Positions 1 through 6,317 of a stretch of DNA of 8,819 bases are shown here, piece after piece. A program made the position numbers and the translations under genes. Every line of letters begins with the position of its first letter. Within the stretch, counting starts at the first letter, position 1. Source of the DNA: an uncultured bacterium (GTDB lineage Bacteria; Cyanobacteriota; Vampirovibrionia; Gastranaerophilales; Gastranaerophilaceae); the NCBI GenBank assembly GCA_900556295.1, contig USOK01000054.1, positions 1-8,819 of the forward strand, in the 5' to 3' direction. The notes under the pieces are model-generated. The model saw only the letters and a list, made by a program, of their open reading frames with translations, was not told the origin of the DNA and made no database searches.

Positions 1-980
1 GATACTTTGCTCAGGTTGTATTCCCCAAAGTATTTATCAATATAAAAATATCGATATATAAATCCTGGAGCATAGCCGCAAAAATTTTCATAAGTTCGGG
101 CTTTAACTGGATTCATAGTATTTTGAAACCAATAATTATTCATAGCAATTTGGTTTGCTATTATTTCTCGCTGTTTGTTTGCGTTATCAGATGTATCATT
201 CCATAATATATTCATAAAATAACGATATTGGTTATTTTCAATTTGAATACCTATATTAAAACCATATTTAGGAAAACTTTTTACAATATCAATAGTCCCT
301 TTTTTATTGTGAAAACTGAAACCAATATCCCATTCTGTTCGATTCAACTTTTGTTTGATATAGTTTGCAAATTCGGAAGTTCTCCATTTTACATAAATAT
401 CTTTTAAACCTATTTCATCAAGTTTGTTATTTTCATAAAAATCATATTTTTGTGGACATGTTTTAGGAAATGCGTTTACAAGTTGAGTTACAACATTTAT
501 ATAATCGTCAATTAAATATTTGTCATAATCGTTTTTGTATGAAAATTTATCCTTCATTTTTTCTGCAAGGTCAGAATAATCAAGATAATTCCATGGTTTA
601 GGTAGCACAAGTTTTGGTGCTAATGATAAAAGTATAAATCTTGTATTTTTACCAACAAAACATTCTTGATATCTGCTTAATTGTTCCTCTGTCGGGAATG
701 ACTTAAGTTTATTTTCAATTACTATATATTCTGTATTATCTCCATTTTTTACAGTAATTAACATATCAAGTATGTTGTTTTTGCCATAGTTTACCTGTGT
801 CTCAACTTTTATTTCAACTTTATCAATATAATGTACGCCAGTTAAAATTTCTAAGAATTCATGTTTATAATTATTTCCTAACCAAGATAAAAAACAAGTA
901 TGAAAGTTTTCTAACGAACACATTGACATATTGTATATTGGGGAATTTGTTAAGTTTACATCATTTTCTTTAATAGACAT
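1..980 (-). CDS. PD-(D/E)XK nuclease-superfamily protein, C-terminus cut by window edge
   Basis: The frame is open from an ATG at 980 to the left edge: 326 complete codons without a stop, so the C-terminus lies outside the window. Residues 60-104 carry the PD-(D/E)XK core: an Asp in ILDML (D72), the E-x-K pair in IVIENK (E89, K91), then a downstream Q-x3-Y (Q100, Y104). This order resembles the PDDEXK_4-type families of putative nucleases; that family name is recalled, not searched. The region after residue 110 is rich in aromatic and charged residues and I recognise no second domain. No signal peptide or membrane segment is seen. The start is supported by AAAGGAA (987-993) six nt upstream. 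The gene is divergent from the XRE regulator gene, with 124 nt between them, so shared control is likely. It could be a restriction-like or anti-phage DNase. The substrate is unknown, and no partner methyltransferase lies beside it. Confidence 0.8.
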   Translation of the reverse strand, partial: MSIKENDVNLTNSPIYNMSMCSLENFHTCFLSWLGNNYKHEFLEILTGVHYIDKVEIKVETQVNYGKNNILDMLITVKNGDNTEYIVIENKLKSFPTEEQLSRYQECFVGKNTRFILLSLAPKLVLPKPWNYLDYSDLAEKMKDKFSYKNDYDKYLIDDYINVVTQLVNAFPKTCPQKYDFYENNKLDEIGLKDIYVKWRTSEFANYIKQKLNRTEWDIGFSFHNKKGTIDIVKSFPKYGFNIGIQIENNQYRYFMNILWNDTSDNANKQREIIANQIAMNNYWFQNTMNPVKARTYENFCGYAPGFIYRYFYIDKYFGEYNLSKV

Positions 981-1001
981 AATTAATTCCTTTTGTTTAT
1001 T

Positions 1002-1029
1002 ACAATACTTTAGCATAAGTGTATGTCAT
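1002..1029 (-). promoter_or_regulatory. Possible promoter of the PD-(D/E)XK gene
   Basis: On the minus strand a -35-like ATGACA (plus 1024-1029, 5 of 6 to consensus) is followed after 16 nt by a -10-like TATTGT (plus 1002-1007, 4 of 6). This would give a short leader ending in the AAAGGAA ribosome site. The -35 box lies in the left arm of the 19-nt imperfect palindrome at 1022-1040, back to back with the possible -35 of the regulator gene. AT-rich DNA gives many chance matches, so this is only a candidate. Confidence 0.35.
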
Positions 1030-1040
1030 TTCCTGACGTA
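1022..1040 (+). promoter_or_regulatory. Shared 19-nt motif, copy 1 (imperfect palindrome)
   Basis: The sequence TATGTCATTTCCTGACGTA is an imperfect palindrome with arms TA-GTCA and TGAC-TA. It matches 16 of 19 positions of the element at 2822-2840 when that one is read on the minus strand, including the outer TATGTC and CTGACGTA. Each copy precedes a start codon: 64 nt before the XRE gene here, and 33 nt before the 114-residue gene there. It overlaps the candidate -35 boxes of both divergent genes in this gap. An operator for the local XRE protein is the simplest reading, but this is inference. Confidence 0.55.
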
Positions 1041-1061
1041 ACAATTTTTATTTACTAGACT
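1033..1061 (+). promoter_or_regulatory. Possible promoter of the XRE gene
   Basis: A -35-like CTGACG (1033-1038, 4 of 6) and a -10-like TAGACT (1056-1061, 4 of 6) are separated by exactly 17 nt. Transcription would start near 1068. The -10 would coincide with the left arm of the inverted repeat at 1056-1070, which would suit autorepression. A better-looking -10, TATACT at 1069-1074, has no convincing -35 at the right distance. Confidence 0.35.
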
Positions 1062-1070
1062 CTAAGTCTA
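1056..1070. promoter_or_regulatory. Inverted repeat operator, C-box-like (GACT-N3-AGTC)
   Basis: TAGACT-CTA-AGTCTA is a perfect 6-bp inverted repeat with a 3-nt centre, 34 nt upstream of the XRE start codon. The core GACT-N3-AGTC has the arrangement known from operators of restriction-modification controller (C) proteins, which are small XRE-type dimers like the product of the next gene. Only one symmetric site is seen here, whereas classic C-boxes are usually paired. Binding by the adjacent regulator is inferred. Confidence 0.55.
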
Positions 1071-1104
1071 TACTGTATTGTCTTGAGTATAGCACAATTA
1101 TGGT

Positions 1105-1320
1105 ATGAATAGTGATATCTGCAAGCAGTTTGCAACAAAACTACAAGAAATAAGAGAAGCAAAAAAGTTTACTAAAAGTAAATTATCGGAACTTGCCGAT
1201 GTAGATATTTCATATATTGGAAAAATCGAGCGTGGTGAAAAATATCCAAACCTTAAAACGATTGCAAAACTTGCTCAAGCCTTAGATATACCTGTCAAAG
1301 ATTTGTTTGATTTTGAATAA
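1105..1320 (+). CDS. XRE/Cro-family helix-turn-helix regulator, C-protein-like
   Basis: This 71-residue single-domain protein is a DNA-binding regulator. Helix 2 of the helix-turn-helix falls at about residues 23-32 (TKSKLSELAD) and the recognition helix at about 34-44 (DISYIGKIERG). The IERG and PNLKTIAKLAQALDIPVKDLF segments are hallmark sequences of the XRE fold. The size and lack of any other domain fit phage Cro/repressors and restriction-modification C proteins. In-frame stops at 1084 and 1090 exclude an upstream start. No good Shine-Dalgarno is seen before the ATG, unlike the other genes here; weak or leaderless initiation is known for C-protein genes. Its stop codon abuts the stop of the convergent RtcB-family gene with no space between. 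The inverted repeat at 1056-1070 and the 19-nt motif at 1022-1040 are candidate binding sites. Targets probably include itself and the divergent nuclease gene. Confidence 0.9.
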   Translation: MNSDICKQFATKLQEIREAKKFTKSKLSELADVDISYIGKIERGEKYPNLKTIAKLAQALDIPVKDLFDFE

Positions 1321-2442
1321 TTACTCCTCTGCCTTAAAATTGTATAACGGCTTCAAGTGGTCTATAATTTCCGCTGTTGGCTCTATAGCATTAATAATTT
1401 CTTCGCTATTTTTATAAGCCATTGGAGCTTCATCAAGTGTTGATATTGAAACACAATTTGAAAATATATTTTTCATTTGCTTTTTATATTCTTTCATTGT
1501 TAATTGGTCTTTTGCTTGTGTTCTTGATAATGCTCTGCCTGCACCATGTGGTGCTGAATTATTCCAATCTGTGTTGCCTTTGCCGACACAAATCAAAGAA
1601 CCGTCTGCCATATTGAGAGGAATTAAAACTTTTTCACCCTCATAGCAAGAAATAGCACCTTTTCTGATTATGTTATCTTGTCCGATATAATTATGTATTG
1701 TTTCAAATTTATCTTCAGATTTCCAACACATATTATCTAAAATTTCTCTTGCTATTACCAAACGATTAAAATGTGCATATTCCTTACAAATATTTGCACA
1801 GTACAAGTAATTATCTGCATTTTTACCGATTAAGAAAGATAGATTTTTTAAGTCTCCATCTCCGTAACAATTTTGGTCTATTGCTAATTTTTGAAAGTGG
1901 ATTGCCAGTTTTTTACCAAAATTTCTAGAACCGCTATGGATTATTAAATAAGTGCCAGTTTTACCTTTTTCAATTGATATAAAATGATTACCGCCGCCTA
2001 ATGAGCCAATTTTTCTCAAATCCCGATTAGGCTTTTCGCCCAAATAATCTTTAGAAATTTTACTTATTTCTTCAATTAAATCAGTTGGCACAAGCGAACT
2101 TATTTCTTTTCTTCCATTTTGGCCGAATGGTACAAATTCTCTAATAACTTTGTCCAATTTTGCAAAATCATTCAAGGTTTTAGATTTTTTTAGTTTTACA
2201 GTAAGCATTCCACAAGATTGGTCAACTCCAATAATGTTTGGAATAATTTCTCCATTTTCAGGAATTTCAGCAGTAAAACCGATTGTACAGCCTTTCCCTT
2301 TATGGCAATCAGGCATAATTCTAACTTCGCAATCTTTGAATATTGGATGATTGCAGATTGCCAGTATCTGTTCTGTAACATCAATATCTTCAACTGATGT
2401 AAAAATTTTTGCTAATGTATATTTACCATTTACTTCGTACAT
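1321..2442 (-). CDS. rtcB: RtcB-family RNA ligase (short, divergent form)
   Basis: RtcB enzymes join RNA 2',3'-cyclic phosphate (3'-phosphate) ends to 5'-OH ends using GTP and Mn2+, repairing or splicing cleaved RNA in the cytoplasm. The catalytic set is visible: MPDCHKGKG (residues 43-51), GVDQSCGM with D74 and metal-binding C77, GGGNHF with N152 and H153, HSGSR from H169, HNY with H250, RKGA (260-263), and PHGAGR with H299, which corresponds to the guanylated histidine. A late DEAPMAYK block (337-344) is also present. The protein has 373 residues against about 408 in E. coli RtcB. It also differs at conserved spots: QS in place of the common IG before the Cys, and MADGS where MGTRS is usual. 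It therefore belongs to a side branch of the family. The start follows AAGGAA and lies one base after the stop of the 114-residue gene, so the two are translationally coupled. No release factor PrfH, RtcA or RtcR gene is nearby. Confidence 0.92.
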   Translation of the reverse strand: MYEVNGKYTLAKIFTSVEDIDVTEQILAICNHPIFKDCEVRIMPDCHKGKGCTIGFTAEIPENGEIIPNIIGVDQSCGMLTVKLKKSKTLNDFAKLDKVIREFVPFGQNGRKEISSLVPTDLIEEISKISKDYLGEKPNRDLRKIGSLGGGNHFISIEKGKTGTYLIIHSGSRNFGKKLAIHFQKLAIDQNCYGDGDLKNLSFLIGKNADNYLYCANICKEYAHFNRLVIAREILDNMCWKSEDKFETIHNYIGQDNIIRKGAISCYEGEKVLIPLNMADGSLICVGKGNTDWNNSAPHGAGRALSRTQAKDQLTMKEYKKQMKNIFSNCVSISTLDEAPMAYKNSEEIINAIEPTAEIIDHLKPLYNFKAEE

Positions 2443-2443
2443 A

Positions 2444-2788
2444 TTATTTCCTTAATTTTAATTTTCTTGCTAGTTGTGCTGCCATTTTTTCTGTTATATG
2501 TAATCTTTGAGCAGTTGCTTTTATTGAAAAATGTTCTTCTCCAAAAATCTTTTTAAAATCAGATATCGAAATTGCAGTTCCTTCACATCTGCAACTTGAC
2601 GGAATTTTATCCAAAATTTTATAGTCCATTGATTCAATAAAGGTTTTGAATTTGCCTAAATCTGTAAAATTACCATTTTTATTTGTCCATAATTTTGATT
2701 CTGATTTATAAAAATCTGAAATGTATTTCATTATCATCTGCATATTTCCGCTAAATACTACTTTGTTTGCTCGTATTAAATATTTCAT
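2444..2788 (-). CDS. Unrecognised 114-residue protein coupled to the RNA ligase
   Basis: I do not recognise this protein. It begins MKYLIRANKVVFSG, has an aromatic and Lys/Ser-rich middle, and carries a C-x-C pair at residues 66-68 inside SSCRCEG. Its last 28 residues (about 87-114) are basic, amphipathic and compatible with a helix-turn-helix or other nucleic-acid-binding tail. No signal peptide or membrane helix is seen. The ATG at 2788 follows a strong AAGGAG (2794-2799) at 5 nt. The stop lies one base before the RtcB-family start, so the two are made together, first this protein and then the ligase. That arrangement suggests an accessory role such as a partner, substrate recruiter or regulator of the ligase, but this is inference from position. 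The upstream 19-nt motif at 2822-2840 links the operon to the XRE/nuclease locus. Confidence 0.8.
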   Translation of the reverse strand: MKYLIRANKVVFSGNMQMIMKYISDFYKSESKLWTNKNGNFTDLGKFKTFIESMDYKILDKIPSSCRCEGTAISISDFKKIFGEEHFSIKATAQRLHITEKMAAQLARKLKLRK

Positions 2789-2821
2789 TTTTGCTCCTTA
2801 TATCTTATTATTACTCATATC

Positions 2822-2840
2822 TACGTCAGAATAAGACATA
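2822..2840 (-). promoter_or_regulatory. Shared 19-nt motif, copy 2, upstream of the RNA-ligase operon
   Basis: Read on the minus strand this is TATGTCTTATTCTGACGTA, 16 of 19 identical to the copy at 1022-1040 and in the same orientation relative to the gene downstream of it. It ends 33 nt before the ATG of the 114-residue gene. A -35-like CTGACG inside it could pair with TAAGAT (plus 2802-2807) at 16 nt. That promoter would start the transcript almost on the Shine-Dalgarno site, so an operator role is at least as likely. Confidence 0.5.
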
Positions 2841-2916
2841 TTGATTTTGTGTATTACAACATAACCCTAAAAATTTAAGATAGTCATAAAATATCAATAG
2901 ATTGTAACAAATCGAC

Positions 2917-2944
2917 AAGAAACTCCCTATGTAGGGAGTTTCTT
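2917..2944. terminator. Bidirectional hairpin terminator after the phage operon
   Basis: AAGAAACTCCCTA and TAGGGAGTTTCTT form a perfect 13-bp inverted repeat around a TG centre; in RNA this is a stem with a GC-containing middle and a small loop. It begins immediately after the terminase stop codon (2945-2947) on the minus strand. T-rich runs follow on both strands, though they are short and interrupted. It probably ends the leftward terminase transcript and insulates the RNA-ligase operon. The rest of the gap (2841-2916) shows no gene. Confidence 0.65.
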
Positions 2945-4441
2945 TCATAATATGGGGAAACGGTGAAAGCTTGAACGATAATTCTTATATGCCATTTTGC
3001 AAAATTCAAGTTTACTCAGGTTATTATTTTTTTGTTTATTCTTTTGTATAGCATTCGCAATGGCTTCAAGATTACAGCAGAATTGACCGTTATTGATAAT
3101 TCCAATCAACTGCGTTAGGGCATCGACCTGATCATCGTGTCTTCCGTTAGGAAATGCATTGATTTCAGATTTAAAATCATCTAACCAATCGGCATCTTTA
3201 CGTAACAAGACTCTGCTGGAACTAATAAATAATGAAGCATTGTTTGCACGAGTGATTTTGTCAGCTTGAGGCTTATATTTAATCGGGTACAAATTCAATT
3301 TTCCTTGAATATATTGAAGAAGATGAGTACTAATCGAACTATCCTCTACTATGAGATGATTACATTTGAAATTCTGATACATTTCTTGCATTTGATTTGC
3401 AAGTGCAAACATATCAAGTTTAAACCGTTGAACATTATCAATATAAAGAAGATTGTTCTGATATTTTGCTGTAATACAAACAGAATAGTCATTATCTTTA
3501 CCATCTTTTAGGGCAATATCCCAACTTTGAAAAACGATTCCGGTATTTGGTAAACTGTCAAAAAATCTCAAATCATCAAAATTTATAATATTACCTTTTG
3601 CAGGTATCGGATTCTGCTGATACTGAGCTGAAAAGTTATAATTAGACATCAATTTTTGTTGATTTTTTAGAATTTCTAATGGTTCTAAATCTGGATTTAA
3701 TGCCTCACCGACTTTACGACCAACAATTTTTCCATTTGAAAGCGTAAAAGATTCATCGTGTTCAGCTATCGCAGGAAGCGATAATAAATCCCATCCATCT
3801 TGTTTTAGCAAATGACCCGTTAAATCGTCAATATGTAATCGTTGCATTACAACTATAATTACACCGTTCACCTTATCATTTAACCTTGAAATAAGCGTGT
3901 TATCATACCAATTATTTACATTATTTCGTTTTACATCAGATTGAGCATCATCAGCTTTTATTGGATCGTCAAGTATTATCCAATTCCCGCCAAAACCTGT
4001 TAATGACCCGTCAACAGATGTTGCAAATCTATATCCGTTATAAGTTGTTTCAAACATATTTTCAGTATTCTTATCACCTAAACGGGTTTTAAAAACTTGT
4101 TTATAAAAATCAGTTTCCATAAGCTGTCGGGTTTTTCGTGACAAATCATTGGCAAGAGGTTGTGCATAACTTGCACAGATAATTCTTTCAGATGGTGAGT
4201 GTCCAAGAATATAAGCCGGAAACGAGATAGAAACAATGTGAGATTTTAAATTCCTCGGTGGAATATTTATTATTAATCGTTTAATTTTGCCATCCAAACA
4301 TTGTTGCAATGTATCACATATAAGTTCTAAGTGCCAATTTCCTTTAAATGGTTGTGAATTATCTATTTCATAAAATGCCTTCTGCATAAACGCATAAAGA
4401 TCGTTCCTGCAAGCAGCATATAAAATTCCCTTGTTATTCAT
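2945..4441 (-). CDS. terL: Phage terminase large subunit
   Basis: The terminase large subunit is the ATP-driven motor and nuclease that cuts phage DNA and packs it into proheads. The ATPase half shows a Walker A-like PPRNLKS (61-67), a Walker B WIILDDP with D158/D159, and a motif III-like VVMQRLH (197-203). The nuclease half (from about 300) shows the RNase H-like acidic residues: D308 in SWDIA, E366/D367 in LIVEDS, and D436/D437/D440 in RHDDQVDA. The 498-residue length is normal and the gene appears intact. Its ATG at 4441 follows AAAGGGG and overlaps the DUF5681 gene by 8 nt, so the two are coupled. The gene ends at a hairpin terminator. No portal, protease or capsid gene follows, which is unusual for a functional phage. 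The sequence type resembles terminases of alphaproteobacterial prophages; this is an impression, not a search result. Confidence 0.93.
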   Translation of the reverse strand: MNNKGILYAACRNDLYAFMQKAFYEIDNSQPFKGNWHLELICDTLQQCLDGKIKRLIINIPPRNLKSHIVSISFPAYILGHSPSERIICASYAQPLANDLSRKTRQLMETDFYKQVFKTRLGDKNTENMFETTYNGYRFATSVDGSLTGFGGNWIILDDPIKADDAQSDVKRNNVNNWYDNTLISRLNDKVNGVIIVVMQRLHIDDLTGHLLKQDGWDLLSLPAIAEHDESFTLSNGKIVGRKVGEALNPDLEPLEILKNQQKLMSNYNFSAQYQQNPIPAKGNIINFDDLRFFDSLPNTGIVFQSWDIALKDGKDNDYSVCITAKYQNNLLYIDNVQRFKLDMFALANQMQEMYQNFKCNHLIVEDSSISTHLLQYIQGKLNLYPIKYKPQADKITRANNASLFISSSRVLLRKDADWLDDFKSEINAFPNGRHDDQVDALTQLIGIINNGQFCCNLEAIANAIQKNKQKNNNLSKLEFCKMAYKNYRSSFHRFPIL

Positions 4442-4808
4442 GATTTAATCCCCTTTGTATATAATCTTCTAAAATCTGAGCATCCTGCGGTGTTAACTCT
4501 TCTTCCACATCATTTTTAATATTTTTTTCTCCTGCTAAAATTGGAGTTAGAATTTTGATTGCAGAAACTTTGCCACTAAGCGAATCTGCAATCAGACGCT
4601 TAGCTAAAGCCCGTTTTTTAGTAATTTTCGTTAATTTTCCATTTTCCTGAACTGTAATCATTTCGCTCATTTCTTCCAGAACATCTTCTGCGAAATTATT
4701 GTTCTTCTTAGGACGCCCTTTGGGATTTCCAGATTGTCCCGGCTTAAACTGATGTTCTTTAGGTGGGCATCCATAGCCCACCTTGTATTTTGAATCCTTA
4801 TTAGTCAT
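4434..4808 (-). CDS. DUF5681 protein, possible small-terminase-like partner
   Basis: The N-terminal half carries the DUF5681 signature, seen here as YKVGYGCPPKEHQFKPGQSG followed by NPKGRPK (about residues 8-34). This is a basic, Gly/Pro-rich, probably DNA-binding segment. The remainder is helical and charged. DUF5681 proteins are commonly encoded just before a terminase large subunit, so a role in DNA recognition for packaging is plausible but unproven. An in-frame ATG at 4829 exists, but AAGGAGG lies 6 nt before the ATG at 4808 and downstream of 4829. I therefore take 4808, giving 124 residues. With this start the gene overlaps the methyltransferase end by 8 nt and the terminase start by 8 nt, which makes a tightly coupled operon. 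Confidence 0.85.
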   Translation of the reverse strand: MTNKDSKYKVGYGCPPKEHQFKPGQSGNPKGRPKKNNNFAEDVLEEMSEMITVQENGKLTKITKKRALAKRLIADSLSGKVSAIKILTPILAGEKNIKNDVEEELTPQDAQILEDYIQRGLNHE

Positions 4809-6114
4809 GACAATCCTCCTTAGATTCAACTAACTTTGCCATTTTGCCAGTAAGATGTTCCCATCGATATAAAATTACATCGCAATATTTGGGTTCAAGT
4901 TCAATAATTCTTGCTTTACGTTTTGTCCGTTCAGCCGCAATTAATGTCGAGCCAGAACCACCAAAAGAATCTAAAACAATTCCGTTTGGTGAAGAACAGT
5001 CTAAAAGTGCATCCATAATCATTGGAACGGGTTTAACTGTCGGATGCAGTTTTACCAAGGTCTTAGCTTGAGGGTTGCTGGCATGCATTCCTTTATATTT
5101 CCAAACATTTGTACGATATCTTCCGTGAACCCCAAGTTCGACATTATTTATATGAGGTTTTGTTCCGTTTTTGAATACAAAAATAAATTCATGCTGAGAA
5201 CGATATAGTGACCCCATCCCACCAGTACTTTTATCCCATACACAAATATTTTTGAGAGATGAATAAATATCACGACCAGCTACAAGCATTTCTTCAACAT
5301 GTCGCCAATCCATACATTGATAATGTATAGAGCCGTCAATTGAATATCTTACTTGCAAACTCATTGCAGTTTTGAGAAAATCAGTAAATTCATCTTTTTT
5401 CATTTCGCCGGAAGCAAGCTCAAATTCTTCATGTTGTTTTTGCTTGGTAACATTCCCTTTAATTTTGACGTTATAAGGCGGATCTGTAAAAATAACCTGT
5501 GCTTGCTCATTTTTCAATAGTTTTTTGTAACTAACTTCTTCCAATGAATTTCCGCAATAGAGCAAATGCTCGCCAAGTTTCCATAAGTCCCCCTTTTGCA
5601 CTCGCTTTGGAATATCAATAACATTTTCTAAAAACTCTGTATCAGAATCTTTCTTTGAAGCATCTTTTACTACATCAAGAACTTCAGGATTTAATATCAA
5701 ATCCAATTGAGGAATATCAAAACCTGTAATAGTTGCATCAAAGCCAATTTCAGGTTCAAGGTTCATTAGGAAATCCAGTTCGATTTTTAGGATTTCATTG
5801 TCCCAGCCTGCTTCTTCTGCAAGTTTGTTATCAGCAATAATGTAAGCCCTGATCTGTTCTTGTGTCATGTGACTTAAACAAATTGTCGGAATTGCTGTCA
5901 AACCCAAATCTCTTGCAGCTAATACTCTGCCATGTCCAGCAATTATTACATTTTCTGTATCCACAAGCACAGGGTTATTAAATCCTAACTTTTCAATACT
6001 CTGTGCAATTTTGTGCAACTGCTTCTTGCTGTGTGTTCTTGAATTCTTCGGATTGAGTTTTAACTCTGCCGGATTTTGATAGTTAATAGCTAACTTGTTT
6101 TTGCGAGATTTCAT
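4801..6114 (-). CDS. ParB-domain DNA methyltransferase (phage orphan, beta-class order)
   Basis: This is a 437-residue fusion. Residues about 10-115 are a ParB/Srx-like domain, with AGHGRVLAARDLG around 59-71 and the ADNKLAEEAGWD block at 94-105. Residues about 170-430 are an S-adenosylmethionine-dependent DNA methyltransferase. The catalytic DPPY (211-214) comes before the AdoMet-binding FGGSG (384-388), the order of beta-class N6-adenine or N4-cytosine enzymes. Such ParB-methyltransferases are common in phages and prophages just upstream of terminase and usually lack a cognate restriction enzyme. Likely roles are protecting phage DNA or marking packaging sites. The start follows AGGAGA (6122-6127) at 7 nt. 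It is the first gene of the leftward operon and is divergent from the recombinase module. No frameshift is seen. Confidence 0.92.
   Translation of the reverse strand: MKSRKNKLAINYQNPAELKLNPKNSRTHSKKQLHKIAQSIEKLGFNNPVLVDTENVIIAGHGRVLAARDLGLTAIPTICLSHMTQEQIRAYIIADNKLAEEAGWDNEILKIELDFLMNLEPEIGFDATITGFDIPQLDLILNPEVLDVVKDASKKDSDTEFLENVIDIPKRVQKGDLWKLGEHLLYCGNSLEEVSYKKLLKNEQAQVIFTDPPYNVKIKGNVTKQKQHEEFELASGEMKKDEFTDFLKTAMSLQVRYSIDGSIHYQCMDWRHVEEMLVAGRDIYSSLKNICVWDKSTGGMGSLYRSQHEFIFVFKNGTKPHINNVELGVHGRYRTNVWKYKGMHASNPQAKTLVKLHPTVKPVPMIMDALLDCSSPNGIVLDSFGGSGSTLIAAERTKRKARIIELEPKYCDVILYRWEHLTGKMAKLVESKEDCHD
4815..4821 (-). promoter_or_regulatory. Strong ribosome binding site fixing the DUF5681 start
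   Basis: AAGGAGG on the minus strand, inside the end of the methyltransferase gene, lies 6 nt before the ATG at 4808. It excludes the longer reading from 4829, whose coding sequence would contain this site. Confidence 0.85.
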
Positions 6115-6317
6115 TTTTTTATCTCCTATTATTTTGTACGGATTGCAAATGCATCCATATAAAAATTAGGAAAAACTTTTGAGTGTTGGAGATAAAAAAA
6201 TATAAGAAAAAGAAAAACCGCTTGTATAAAGCCTTTTGACACAAATCATGTTGTCGTCTTGACTAAAATTTAAGACAGAGTGATGTATATAAATGTAAAA
6301 CTTGAAAGGATTTTATT

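Noticed and set aside
1422..2393. Short open frames on the plus strand and in another minus frame inside the RtcB-family gene.
   Set aside because: They overlap a well-conserved gene, lack ribosome sites and have no protein-like features. The same holds for the short frames inside the terminase, methyltransferase and recombinase genes.
1321..2442. Assigning the ligase to the release-factor-H-coupled RtcB group.
   Set aside because: No PrfH gene is present in the window; the upstream partner has no GGQ motif or release-factor features.
4809..4829. Longer start for the DUF5681 protein at 4829.
   Set aside because: The AAGGAGG ribosome site would lie inside the coding region; it fits the ATG at 4808.
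1..6114. Pairing the PD-(D/E)XK protein with the methyltransferase at 4801-6114 as a type II restriction-modification system.
   Set aside because: They are 3.8 kb apart, in different operons, and the methyltransferase has the ParB fusion and operon context of phage orphan enzymes.
6219..6239. Possible terminator hairpin GGCTT...AAGCGG followed by T-rich DNA on the minus strand.
   Set aside because: The stem is only 4 bp, and it lies upstream of the leftward methyltransferase operon, where a terminator is not expected.
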